Source of the DNA: Centrapalus pauciflorus
Taxonomy: Eukaryota; Streptophyta; Magnoliopsida; Asterales; Asteraceae
Assembly (NCBI GenBank): GCA_020465985.1
Contig: JAANYP010002998.1
Coordinates: 204,060 to 268,059, forward strand
Direction of reading: 5' to 3'
DNA: 64,000 bases
In this document: piece by piece, positions 36,121 to 47,291 of the stretch
How positions within the stretch are numbered: the first letter of the stretch is position 1
Layout: every line of letters starts with the position of its first letter
Notes under the pieces: generated by a model
Seen by the model: the letters and a program-made list of their open reading frames with translations, nothing else
What the model was told of the DNA's origin: nothing
The model's database searches: none
Position numbers and translations under genes: made by a program

Positions 36121-36479
36121 AAACAAAAAGAAAATAGAACAATAGAAAAAAATAAAATGAACGAAAAAATAAAAAAAATGAACTAAAAACTAAATTGCTC
36201 CCCCTTGAACTTTGCATGTTTGCTCCCCTTAGATGAATTTCATCTTTTAAACATGCTCACCTGCAATCAAGCAGATAATAAATTATCAGATACAAAATAT
36301 TAGATAAAAATTTTTAGTTTGCTCCCCTGCACATGACAATCCGATTCAGTTAAATCTTGAAAAAATATAACTTTGAAATCACAAAAGATTAATAGACAAA
36401 ATCAAATCAAGTAAAAAATTATAAAATTAAAATTATATTTTATAATATCTGAATGTTTAAATCTACCGATTCAACATAC

Positions 36480-37200
36480 CTAATTTGTACACCAAAAAAT
36501 TAAATAGTTTTTCAGCTAACGCTTTGGTAAACAACTCACCTAGTTGATATTCAGTCGGTACAAAATATAATTCCACATAACGATTTTCTACATAATTTTT
36601 AATAAATTAATACTGAATGTCGATGTGCTATGTTTTGGAATGTTGCACCGGATTAGAAGCTTTAGCAATCGCGCTATGTGAATCACGATAAATTGGGATC
36701 TTCTGATGTGTAAACTCATAGTCACGCAGTTGACTCTTCATCCACAATACTTGTGAACAGCATGATAATACAACAACATATTCAGCTTCAGCTGTTGACA
36801 GTGACACACAGTGTTGTTTCTTGGATGACCAGTAGACGGGTTCAACGTCAAGGAATTGGACTGCTCCTGATGTGCTCTTTCTATCTAGTTTAACTCCTGC
36901 ATGATCTGTATCAGAAAATGCAGTCAATGTAAAAGTTGCTTTCCTAGGATACCACAAACCAAAGTTTGAAGTACCCTTCAGATATCTTAGAATTCTTTTG
37001 GCAGCAGCCAAATGAGATTCTTTTGGATTTGCCTGATATCTAGCACAGACAAATATAGCAAACATAATATCAGGTCTACTCGCGGTTAAGTACATTAATG
37101 ACCCAATACTTACTCGATAGTGAGTTACATCAACAGGTTTCCCTGAAATGTCCTCATCGAGTTTCGATTTAGAAATCAGGAGCCATGGGTGTTTTCATTG
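36480..37200 (-). pseudogene. pol: Copia E2 RNase H, broken
   Basis: SIGSLMYLTASRPDIMFAIF, then FGLWYPRKATFTLTAFSDTD with the first catalytic Asp. STAEAEYVVVLSCCSQVLWM carries the Glu and YRDSHSAIAKA follows. TAG at 36628-36630 and another stop follow in VQHSKT…HIDIQY; the tail LGELFTKALAEKLF is readable to about 36480. Upstream it joins RT through frame breaks. Confidence 0.87.
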
Positions 37201-38490
37201 GGGTACTATTGACCATGTTAATTTCTTCAACATGTCTTGAATATATTTTGACTTGTTGAGAAAAATTTCATCACTCAGTTGTTTAACTTGTAGCCCCAAC
37301 AAAAAAATTTGATTTCACCCATCATGCTCATTTCAAATTTCTGGGACATTAAAAACGCGAACTTTTTACAAAATTCAGTATTAGTAGACCCGAATATTAT
37401 ATCATCTACATATATCTATATCACTATTATATCCACATTTTAAGAGATAAAATGATAAGGCATCATACCAAGCTCGTGGTCCTTGTTTAAAGTCGTATAG
37501 TGACTTATCTAAAATATATACATGATCAGGCTTCGAAGGATCTGTAAATCCTTCGGGTTGATTTGTATATACTTCATCTTTTAACTCCCCAGTCAAAAAC
37601 GCAGTTTTTACATCCATTTGATAAACAGTAAAGTTCTTATGAGCGACAAATGCTAAAAACATCCTAATAGCTTCTATTCGGGCAACAGGGCAAATGTCTC
37701 GTCATAGACTATTCCCTCCTCATGACTATATCCTTTGGCCATGAGTCTTGCTTTGTTGTGAATGATGACACCATGTTCATCCTTCTAGTTCTTGAAAATC
37801 CATTTCGTGCCAATAATGGATTTGTCCTTTGGTCTTTCCACCAACCGCTAGACTCTCAACCTCTCAAATTGATTTGAGCTCTTCTTGCTTTGCTCTTATC
37901 CAATCTGCATCCTGAAGAGCTTCCTTCACCATTTTGGGTTATAGCTTACTTAAAAAATTTGAGAAGAGGCATTCATTAATAGTATCTCTCCGGGTTTGAA
38001 CAGATGCAGAGGGATCTCCAATGATATTTTCAGGTGGGTGATCCCTTTTCCATTTGAAAGAATGAAGATAAGGTTGGAGTTGGTCTTGATTGGGATTCAA
38101 GTGCAGGTAAGGTAGACAGGGATAGGTTCTGATGTTGTTGGAATATGAACTGAAGTAGGGTTTTCAGGATTTTGAGTATTCAAGGGAGTATCATGGGATT
38201 CTGGAGCTTGAGATTGTTGTACACTTTCAGATGGAATGTGTACATCGGTTGACGATACATCTCCAGTATCTCTGAAAATAGGTGGTTGTGAATGATCTGA
38301 GACTACTACAGGATCTTCAATAACCCTGTCAGTAACCAAAATAGGAACATCAGATTTGGTCTTTTCAAAGTAGTCGTCATAAACATTTCAAACAGCTGAT
38401 CATTCATTTCATCTTTAGAGTCCTTTGACTTCATAGAAGTCTTCTGTTGAGATGCGGGTCCTGAACTGGTATGTCAAGGAGCCATTATGA
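37201..38490 (-). pseudogene. pol: Copia E2 reverse transcriptase and linker, broken
   Basis: The linker (38339-38097) is Ser/Pro/Thr-rich. RT words run from about 37930. The clean frame 37662-37402 has HKNFTVYQMDVKTAFLTGEL, KPDHVYILDKSLYDFKQGPR and AWYDALSFYLL. A deletion after LLKCGYN removes part of the palm. The active site YVDDIIFGST is intact in another frame at about 37385-37420. Then LGLQVKQ and KYIQDMLKK. Confidence 0.85.
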
Positions 38491-38498
38491 TGCCCTCA

Positions 38499-39785
38499 TC
38501 AAATTTGACGTTTTACACTTTTGTTGACGGTCTTTGTGCGTTTGTTGTAGACTCGAAACGCCATTGATTCTTTTGAGTATCCAATAAAAATTCCTTCAGC
38601 AGTTTTCTGATTGAATTTTGCCAAGTTGTCTTTATCGTTTACATTAAAATACCTACAACCAAAGACATGGAAAAATTTGATATTACGAACTCGTTTATTA
38701 ATCAACTCATATGGAGTTGTTCCGAATAGTGTATTTATGATCAATCTATTCTGGGTGAAACACGCAGTAACCATAGCTTCAGCCCAGAGGAACAGCGGCA
38801 GATTCGAATATGCAAGCATCGTCCTTGCAGATTCAACAAGAGTTTGGTTTCGTCGTTCAACTGCACCGTTTTGTTGAGGGGTACGAGCAGCCGAAAATTG
38901 ATGCGATATTCCAACAGAACTAAGAATGTCTCTAATGAATTATTCCTAAATTCTGTACCATTATCAGATCTAATGGTCTGGACAGAAAGCTACAACTTGA
39001 CTTGTATTTTGCGTATGAAATCAATTATAACCTCAGTAGCTTCAGACTTAGATTTCAGGAAGAACACCCATGTATATCTTAAGTAATTATCAACGATCAC
39101 CAAAACATATTTCTTCTTATTGATGCTTTGTACTCTCATTGGCCCGCATGAATCTATATGAAGTAGCTCTAAAGGCCTATTTGAAGATTGTTCAACTTTT
39201 GATTTGTGTGAAGCCCTCACCATTTTCCTTTTCTCACAAGCCGCACACAACTGCTCATATTGAAATCGGAGAGTCGGAAGACCTTTTACTAAACCTCCTT
39301 TTGCAAGGTTAGTCAGATCTTTGAAGTTCAAATGGGAAAGACGGTGATGCCACAACCAGGATTCCTTTGAAGATGCCTTGGACAGTAGACAAACATCCTT
39401 TTTCAGATTTATGTTTGCTAAGTCAATGGGGTACAAATTAGTCTTCCTAGTTCCAGCTACGATTTCCTTCCCTTCCCCAGATCTGATGCTACATCTATTC
39501 GCCTTAAAGTTGACTTTTAACACTTTATCGCACAATTGGCCAATACTGAACAAATTGTGGCCAAGACCATCAACATAAGTCACTTTCTGGATTGTGATCT
39601 TCTCATATTCTAGACTTCCATAGCATCTGATCGAGAAGAACTGATCATTGCCGAATCTAACCATCCCACAGAATTTATCCACAAACTTCGTGTGGGTGTC
39701 TCGCTGTCCGGTCATGTGCTTGGAACATCCAGAATCAAGGTACCATACATGATTTACCTACAAGACGAAGTAAACAGTGAGGTAC
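38499..39785 (-). pseudogene. pol: Copia E2 protease end and integrase, broken
   Basis: Protease active site YLDSGCSKHMTG at about 39707-39745, intact. The same frame continues (39715-38990) through GLGHNLFSIGQLCDK, the H2C2 region LWHHRLSHLNF…CAACEKRK, LLHIDSCGPMRVQSINKKKY (first catalytic Asp region) and VIVDNYLRYTWVFFL. A frame break near 38985 is followed by SDNGTEF-type and QQNGAVERRN-type codons, then 38819-38499 with MLAYSNLPLFLWAEAMVTAC and FHVFGCRYFNV. Confidence 0.88.
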
Positions 39786-41959
39786 CCACTTATAGTTGGG
39801 TACTTTTGATTTTGGTAAATCATGTGGTGTTACATCAGGTAGAGTTACAGATATTTTCTTTGTTTTAGGAACCCACTTTATAATAGTCTTTTTGGGTATC
39901 CATTTTTGTACAGTTCTTTTAGGAACAGATTTGGAATTTGTTTCTTTGGAACCCTTTTCTGTTTAAACATAGGAACCTTGTTCTTTTCTACCCATACATA
40001 CACAACAGGATTATACAATTATTTAGCATTCAAAGCATGGCAATTAACATAATTAAAAGATAAAAGTTCAGCACGAGAACATTTGGAACAATGTTTAGCA
40101 TTTGAATTATTACAGACAGATTTCCCTACACAACTAATCCTATCTATAATAATTGTGTCTTTTATTCTCCACTCTTTTCTAAATCTTGTCTTTTTCTTTT
40201 CAACTTCCTTCTTTCGCCACACTTGCTTCGAAGTTCTTTTCACAGTATTATCTGACATAACAGAAGAAAAAGAATTAGTCAAATTAGACTTAGCTGTTTC
40301 TGCAAAAATTCTTACCTTTAGAAGCATCTAATCTCTTTGCATTTGTTACCTTCAAAAAAGAACCTTATTCAAATTTAGGATTAACTAAAGAGACTTTTGA
40401 TTTCTCCTTACGGTGTAAAACAGGTGATGGAACTGATTCAACCTTAGGAGTTGTAGGTATTATTTTCAAAATACTTATTGGTCCTTCAGTTTTATCAGTT
40501 TGTTTATCATTCAGAGGTTTTATGAATTCATCAATCTTGACAAACATTTCCTCCAAAGAATTGAATTCAGAGTTCATTTACATATCAAACTCCTTTTCAG
40601 AAATAATAGACTCAGGTTTACTTGAAGATATTCGATCTGGTTGAGATTTGATTTCAGGCTATTCTTTAAGTTTCATTTCTAAATCTTGAATAACAGCTTG
40701 AAGCTTTTCCTTTTCATTCTCAAAAGTTTTAATTTTCATTTCAATATCAGAATTAATCATCTCAAGAATTGAATTTGGATTATATGGCTTTTGAGTGAAA
40801 TCTGTATTTTCAGACAAATCTTTATCCGAATATGTCTGAAAATACTCTTCTGATTATGCTGGATTTTTATAACTTTCATTCAGACTGTTATAATCCAAAT
40901 TAAGTTCATTTTATCTTGTCTCAACCTTTTCAGATCTTCAGTTGATTCGACTTCATCTGATGCTTTAAAAAATATTATTTTTAATCCTAAATTCATGTAT
41001 CTAGTATCATATAAAGTTGGTGTACACGAAATTGCTTTCGTTAGATACTTTGGATTTTCACAACCAATTCCAGATTTTGAATTTATAAAAATCAGTGTCT
41101 TTGGTTTATTCAAATGGATTGTCTAGTCTGTTTGACCTCTTTTGAGAAACTCATATTCTAAGGATTTTATTTTCTCATAAAGTTTCGTTCTTACGGTAAA
41201 GATAGAATTATATTTTACAGAATAATTTGCCGATTCTAATTCTGCTAATTCCAATTTTTCCGTTAAGTCAAAAATATTGTTACTCAGCTTTTGGTTCTCA
41301 AGTTGAAGATCATTGTATTTTTCTTCCAAGTTAGACACTGAGTAATACAAATTCCTTATGTTTGCAAAACTCTAACACTAAATAATGTTCAAGTCTTAAT
41401 TTGTTTTCTTAAGAATGGACATTCTTTTTCTCGGCTTTTAAAGATTTTTCAAATCGTTTCAGCATGCAAGCCGTTTGAACTACTTTTTTTTCAAGCTCAC
41501 AGGAGTTATCTACATCTAAATCAGGATTACAATGTACCTCAGGGGCCTCTGATTGATCTAAAGTATCGGATTCTGACCCATCATCCTCTTGGTCTTTGCT
41601 GCACTCAGTTCCTCCTGTAGCCATCAACGCCACATCTTCTCTTAATTAAGACTCTGAATCAGTATCCTCTTTCTCTTCCTCTTCATTTTCAGTCAACCCA
41701 ACCCATACTTCGTCCTTGGAAATCATAGCAGATTCACTTTGCTCAAATTCATTAAAGCTTTCTGACTACAAGCATATGTGAGCATCCTCATCCGGAATAT
41801 CTTCATCTTCAAGAAAGTTGGAGGCAGTGGTCATCTTCCGGCATTAAAGCCTTTCCAGCTTCTTTCTGTTTGGCCAATAAAGCATTCCGAGTGTAGTAAT
41901 CAGAATTCTTGACTATCGGCTGTCTGCATTCTCTTGCAAAATATCCTGGCTTTCCACAT
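39786..41959 (-). pseudogene. gag: Copia E2 gag C-terminal region, broken
   Basis: Begins inside a zinc knuckle (CGKPGYFAREC, 41925-41959), whose first Cys is lost to the copia F insertion. Next are acidic stretches (VWVGLTENEEEEKEDTDSES) and VALMATGGTECSKDQEDDGS. Coiled-coil-like segments follow (NLEEKYNDLQLENQKLSNNI, 41350-41123) and a basic Lys-rich tail, ending NYKWVP before the frame break into protease. An acceptor-like TTTACTTCGTCTTGTAG/G lies at about 39768-39785 on minus. Confidence 0.8.
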
Positions 41960-42248
41960 GTTGGGAAATATTCTAAGTATGTCAAGCTGTTAGTTAGATT
42001 TCTCAAACTGTTAGTAGATTTTCTGTGTAATTACAAAGTTCAAGTTGTTAGTTGAAAAAGTTCGAGCTGCTAGTTCAAAAGTTCAAGCTGCCAGTGTTCA
42101 AGTTCAAGATGCTCAACAGATAGTTTTCAAGCTGCTCAACAGTTCAATAAACAGAAAGTGTTGAAATTCAGGAAGAGATTTATATTCGAAGATTCAAGCA
42201 TATCTACTATCAGAAAAATCAGAGTTTTCCAAGGAAATAAATAAGAAG

Positions 42249-42326
<78 letters not shown>

Positions 42327-42668
42327 AGGTTTTCTATTGTAAGTTTGCACGTACATGTTTTTTATTCCGTTGTAATTGCCTTTGATTAAGTTTTCATAAG
42401 CCTCTAAGGTTGTAAAACCCTAAGAACAGTCTGTGTTCTTTGTCTAATCAAACAGATTAGAGGTGATTGTAATCATTGAGTTTGGCAATGCAAAAGATTT
42501 GGTATTTAATTATATTTATGTGTTATTTGTTTTGAAAGCTTTTCTTAAAACAGTTAAGTGTTATTCCGCAAACTTCATAATTGGACTTTGATTCAATACA
42601 AGGTTATTGGTTTTATACTCTGAATGATTCAAACCAGTTAATCTTAGGTAGTAATTTTGATCTTGACA
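41960..42668 (+). repeat. 5' LTR of copia F (709 bp)
   Basis: TGTTGGGAAAT…CTTGACA, two bases before the primer site. The first 200 bases repeat AAGCTGCTAGTTC/GTTCAAGCTGC words about ten times. A (TA)n array at 42253-42322 lies mid-LTR, where a TATA box would be expected. Confidence 0.88.
42253..42322. repeat. (TA)n microsatellite in copia F LTR
   Basis: About 35 TA units following GGCTT. Confidence 0.98.
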
Positions 42669-42670
42669 AG

Positions 42671-42683
42671 TGGTATCAGAGCC
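42671..42683 (+). other. Primer binding site of copia F
   Basis: TGGTATCAGAGCC, exact initiator-Met type, two bases after the LTR. Confidence 0.93.
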
Positions 42684-42747
42684 ATAGGATTTTCTTTGTT
42701 TTCAAAGTCACAAGCTTTCTTTTAAAATTTTTGTTTAATTTTCTGCA

Positions 42748-45700
42748 ATAGAATATGATAATAGTAGTAGTGGATCTGGGCAAGGACTCAAAGTGCCTAT
42801 GCTCAAACCCACTGAGTTCGAGATGTGGAAACTCAGGATCCAACAACACATTCAATTTATTGATTATGCCATATGGGAAGCTGTTGAATTTCCTCTTGTA
42901 GTTGATCCTGAACTAGATGCTGAGGGCAAGCCCATTAAAACACCTCCAAAAACTAAACTTGAAAGAAAGGCTAGAATAAATGAAGTGAAAGCTCTTACGC
43001 TTTTACAGATAGCCATTCCTAATGCTTATCAACATCAGTTTTAAAAGTTCAATACTGCTCATTATCTTTGGGTTGCTTTAGAGAAAAGATTTGCTGGCAA
43101 TGCTAGCACCAAAAGGAATCAAAAAGATCTTCTTAAACAGCAGTATGAAAACTTTTCTGGTGGCAAGAATGAAAACCTTAATCAAATGTTTGACAGGTTT
43201 AATAAACTGATCAGTGAATTGGAGAGTGCTAAAGTCAGCTTGGATCAAGATGAAGTAAACAGACAATTTCTTAGATCACTTGGTGAAGAGTGGACAGTCT
43301 ATGCTGCCCAATGGAGAACAAAAGATGCTCTTGATGAAATAGAGTTGGATGACCTTTACAACAGTCTGAGAGTGTTTGAAACTGAGATTGAAAATAAAAA
43401 GAAATCCTTTTCATACAATCATAACACTGCTCTGCTGTCATCAGCATTAACTGATAAATCTAACTGTTGTGATTCCTTTTCAGTTGCTGATGGTAACTCT
43501 ACTGATGTTCATTATGAAGCTTTTGTTGCCAATGATGGATTGTTTGCTCTAAATGCTGAAGATTTAGAACAAATTCATCCAGATGATCTAGAAGAGATGG
43601 ACTTGAAATGGCAGCATGCTATGTTGACTATGAGGGCTAAAAGGTTTCTTAAAAGAACTGGCAGATCAAACTTCCAAGCCAGACCAGAAGGAAAACCAGC
43701 ATTTGAAAAATCAAAAGTTTGTTAGTACATCCTGTGTGACGATAGCAGTCTAAGTTTAGATAGCATTTTGTGTAAGTCTATTTACTTGTATTAGATATTA
43801 ACAAGTGTTTGATATATGTTGGATTATATATGTTTGATATTGATTGTTTGTATATTTGAACTTTGTGTAATGTTTTACAGGAAGTTCAAACATAAAGTTC
43901 AAAGATAAATTCAAACATAAGATAAAACATAAGTTCAAACATAAGTTTGAATGATGAGGTTCGACTTTAGGTATAGATTCGAATTTGTCTAGAAGGACAA
44001 GTTCGAATTAGGCCTTGGGCCAGATTCGAATTTGTCATAGACAAACTCGAATCTGTCAGTATAATTAAGTGTTAATTCGATTAATTATTAGACTTTTGCA
44101 GAATTTTTCAGACGATTAGCAGAAGGCGATCTCGAACTTGATTGCAATCAGAGAGTTTCGTGTGGAGAGAATCATTGGGTTGGGGCGTTCTAAGTTGTTC
44201 GTCTATCACCGTGGTAGTCTCCGTGTTTCGGTGTACGTGATATATCCGTCAAGCCACTAACGAGGATTCCGCACTCGTTGGAAGGTGTCGCGTCAAGATA
44301 GATCCGTAGAGTTTAGACCTTACAAAGTTGAATGCTTTAAATGCCACAAGCTTGGACCCTTTGCCAGAGAATGCAGATCCCAAAGTCAACAGCCACCAAG
44401 GCCCCAGCAAACTAATCTTGCTTCATCATCACAAGCACTTGTTTCTCAAGAAGACAATGTGTTTGACTGGAGTGATCAGACAGAAGAGGAGTTTCAAAAT
44501 CAAGCTCTTATGGCAGAAACATCTAATGACACTTCCACTGAACTACCATCTGAGGTAAATGCTAAACTCTGCTCTCAAACATGCAAAAATATGGTTAAAA
44601 AGAACAGAGATCATAATGAGAGCATGTGTAAAACTCTAGCTAAGATGGAAGAAAGAGGATATGTGTACATGCAGGCCATAGAAGATCTTGAAAAACAGAT
44701 CAATGATTATAAAGATAATGAGATTCAAATGGGACATGATAGAACATATCATGAGTGGGAGAAAAATGAACTGAATAAGAAAATAGAGTCCCTAAATAAG
44801 AAACTAGATGAGGATGAACAAATGGTGTTAGAAGCTAACAAGAAAGTAGAATCTGTCAATATAGTTTCAGGAAACTTCAAGTTGGCAAATCAAAAGCTTA
44901 AACACCTAATGGAAGTTCAATTTAAAGATAGGGTAAAACTCAGCTAAATCCCAAAGAAGGTATAGGATACAGAGCTAGTCCACCCCCATATAACAACAAA
45001 TACATTCATCCAATGAGTGAAGTTGCTGATAGGCTTGTTAATGAACCATTAGATGAGTCAATGACAACTGTAGATCCTAACCTTGAAAACAGTCCTGAAT
45101 CTAAAGAAGAACTGATTCCAAATGAAGGCTGTGAGTGCAAAGCAGTTGAGAGAGAATCCAAAACAATAAGTGCACCTATAGAAACCCCTACCCCCAGTAA
45201 GAAAGGAAAAGAGAAGATGAGTGTATGCAATGTTGCTCCACATGTTTCTGTACCTTCTAACTGTAACACTGCATCTTCCACAAAAGTCAATAAAAGGGGT
45301 AAGACTATTCCAATCTGCACATGCCAAAAGCATGGTGTCCAAAAGTTTCCCAGTCAACAGCAGGTAAGGGGAAATCAAATGAACAAGAACCAGTTATGGT
45401 CCAACAAAACTGGTTCTCCAATCAAAACAGTCAAAAGATGTTACCATTGTGGCAGCAAAAACCATTTGGTCAGGCATTGTTTGTATAAACCATCTATTGC
45501 AAAACAGACTGTGGTTCAAAAACAGGCATTTGTTCAAAACTCAAAGAACTCAAAGGCCAAATCACCTGTTGCACCAGTTCCGAAGAAGACAGTTGATCAC
45601 AGGTTCTTAAAAGTCAACAACAGACTGTCTACACACCAAAAACAAGTTTTTGCAAAATCCAAATCAAATTTTAAACAGATATGGAGTGTTAAAAGCAAAA

Positions 45701-46023
45701 ACTTAGATCAAACTGTTGATACAGACGTTGAAACTGATAGGCCTACAGTTGGAACTGGTAGTGCAAACCCTGAAGCTGTTAGCACTAAAACCTCAGTTCA
45801 AACTACTAAGCCTAAAACTGGAACTGGTAGTGGATCATCTGAGAATGTTAATGCAAAGGCTGGAAAGAACACCTGGATACCTCATGTCATAACTAAATAT
45901 TCGTCACAGAATCCACCAGTGGATCTTACTAAATATAAAAAGTCACAAACAGTGTTTAGCTATGTCAATGCACAAGGACAACCCAAAACCAACTTGGTTT
46001 TGGTTTACTCCACAACTAACTAA
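42748..46023 (+). pseudogene. gag: Copia F gag, interrupted by a solo LTR
   Basis: Reads from SSSGSGQGLKVPMLKPTEFE; no ATG precedes this in frame, the first Met being at 42793. The gag core has WVALEKRFAGNAS, then FDRFNKLISELESAKV. A TAA at 43042-43044 breaks it. The solo LTR at 43720-44324 sits just before the first knuckle CFKCHKLGPFAREC, where Pro replaces the zinc-binding His. A long coiled coil (44560-44930) and a frame change at 44947 follow. The second knuckle CYHCGSKNHLVRHC (about 45438-45480) is complete. The Lys-rich tail stops at 46021-46023. Confidence 0.87.
43720..44324 (+). repeat. Solo LTR of the copia A/C family (605 bp)
   Basis: TGTTAGTACATCCTGTGTGACGA…TAGACCTTACA, matching the copia C LTR 53238-53862. 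The target duplication AAGTT (43715-43719 and 44325-44329) is exact. No internal region remains, so it formed by recombination between two LTRs after insertion into F gag. Confidence 0.95.
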
Positions 46024-46040
46024 GCTTTTATTTGTGCAGG
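46016..46040 (+). promoter_or_regulatory. Candidate 3' splice acceptor between gag and protease of copia F
   Basis: CTAAC (46016-46020), which overlaps the gag stop region, then AAGCTTTTATTTGTGCAG/G with AG at 46038-46039. The protease frame is +1 to gag. The layout matches copia C at 57322-57347. A plant branch-point consensus is CTRAY; a donor was not located. Confidence 0.5.
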
Positions 46041-46351
46041 GCACCCACAGGTCACAACACAAAACAAGATGGCATTTGGATGGTGGATGCTCTAGGCACA
46101 TGACAGGCAATTCTGAATGCTTGTCAAATTTCAAAGGCTTTGAAGGAGGATTTGTTGCATTTGGAGGAAATTTCAAGGGAGGTAAGGTAACAGGTAAACG
46201 TACTGTCAAAGCAGGCAATATGATCTTTAATGATGTTTTGTATGTTGAACAGCTGAAGTATAATTTACTAAGTGTGTCTCAAATCTGTGATAAACAAAAC
46301 ATTGTTCTATTCACAGACTCTGAGTGCATTGTTCTTTCAAAGGATTTTTAA
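46024..46351 (+). pseudogene. pol: Copia F protease
   Basis: Frame from about 45962: WHLDGGCSRHMTG, where the usual active-site D-S-G is D-G-G. Then FVAFGGNFKGGKVTGKRTV, VLYVEQLKYNLLSVSQICDK, and a TAA at 46349-46351. Catalysis would need the first Asp, which is kept; the Ser to Gly change is expected to weaken it. Confidence 0.88.
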
Positions 46352-47291
46352 ATACCTGAAAATCTTGTTTTACTGAGAACACCAAGAAAGGACAATGTCT
46401 ACTGTTTGGACACAGATCTTTTATCCAAGACAAATACTTTAAGCTGTTTGATATCCAAAGCATCATCTAATGAATCTGCTCTTTGGCACAGAAGGATGTG
46501 TCACATGTACTTCAAATCTATGAATGTTTTACTAAAAAAGAATTTAGTAAGAGGTTTACCACAAAAGGAGTTCATCTGTGATGATCATTGTGTAGCATGC
46601 CTTAAAGGCAAGCAACACAAAACTTCTCATAAGGCCAAAGAAGTAAATTCAATCTCATCTGCTCTTCATCTTATTCATATAGATCTCTTTGGTCCAACAT
46701 CTGTTTTGAGTTTGAATAAAAGAGCTTACTGTTTAGTCATTGTTGATGATAATACCAGATTTACATGGGTCTACTTTCTTAGGACTAAAGATGAAACTGC
46801 TGAGCTAGTTAAATCATTTATTCTTAAGATAGAAAACCAATCCAACTTAAAAGTTAAGGTGATCAGGTCAGACAATGGAACTGAGTTTAAAAATCATATC
46901 CTAAACAGTTTCTGTGAGTCTAAAGGTATTGCAATATAGTGCACCAAGAACACCACAACAAAATGATGTAGCTGAAAGAAAGAACAGAACTTTAATTGAG
47001 GCTGCTAGGACCATGCTAGCTGATTCTAAACTGCCAATGACCTTTTGGGCAGAGGCAGTCAATACAGCTTGTTTTGTGTTAAATAGGGTTTAAGTTGTTC
47101 AATCACAAGGGAAAACTCCATATGAGTTATTCCATCATAGAGTTCCCTTAATAGCCTTTCTATAGTCTTTTGGCTGTTCATGCACTATTCTTCACACTAA
47201 AACTCACTTAGGTAAGTTTGAAAGTAAGGCTGAAGAATGTTTATTTGTAGGATACTCTATTCAAAGCAAAGCCTATAGGATATATAATAGT
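46352..47291 (+). pseudogene. pol: Copia F integrase, broken
   Basis: LWHRRMCHMYF…CVACLKGKQ is the zinc region. LIHIDLFGP and VIRSDNGTEF carry the two catalytic Asp. The frame 46406-46939 ends at a stop after SKGIAI where a base or so was lost. SAPRTPQQNDVAERKNRTL (catalytic Glu region) follows in another frame with stops near 47090 and 47163, then LGKFESKAEECLFVGYS. Confidence 0.9.

Larger units (their letters stand above)
32765..36190 (-). mobile_element. Copia E1: LTR, primer site, leader and gag, 3'-truncated
   Basis: Minus orientation. The LTR at about 35296-36120 is followed by a primer site, an 830-base leader full of CCGAGTT words, and gag from 34448. Gag is cut at 32765 by the Tekay LTR. 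The LTR also lies where the 3' LTR of E2 must be, directly after the E2 polypurine tract, so both copies share it. Confidence 0.82.
36197..41959 (-). mobile_element. Copia E2: 3' part of gag to polypurine tract, 5'-truncated
   Basis: Minus orientation. Order: gag C-terminal part (41959-39790), protease, integrase, RT, RNase H, polypurine tract TTCAAGGGGGAGCA (36197-36210), then the shared LTR. Copia F inserted in its gag zinc knuckle at 41959/41960. Same family as E1 by gag motifs (VALMATGGTECS against CLMATSGDSECT). Confidence 0.87.
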
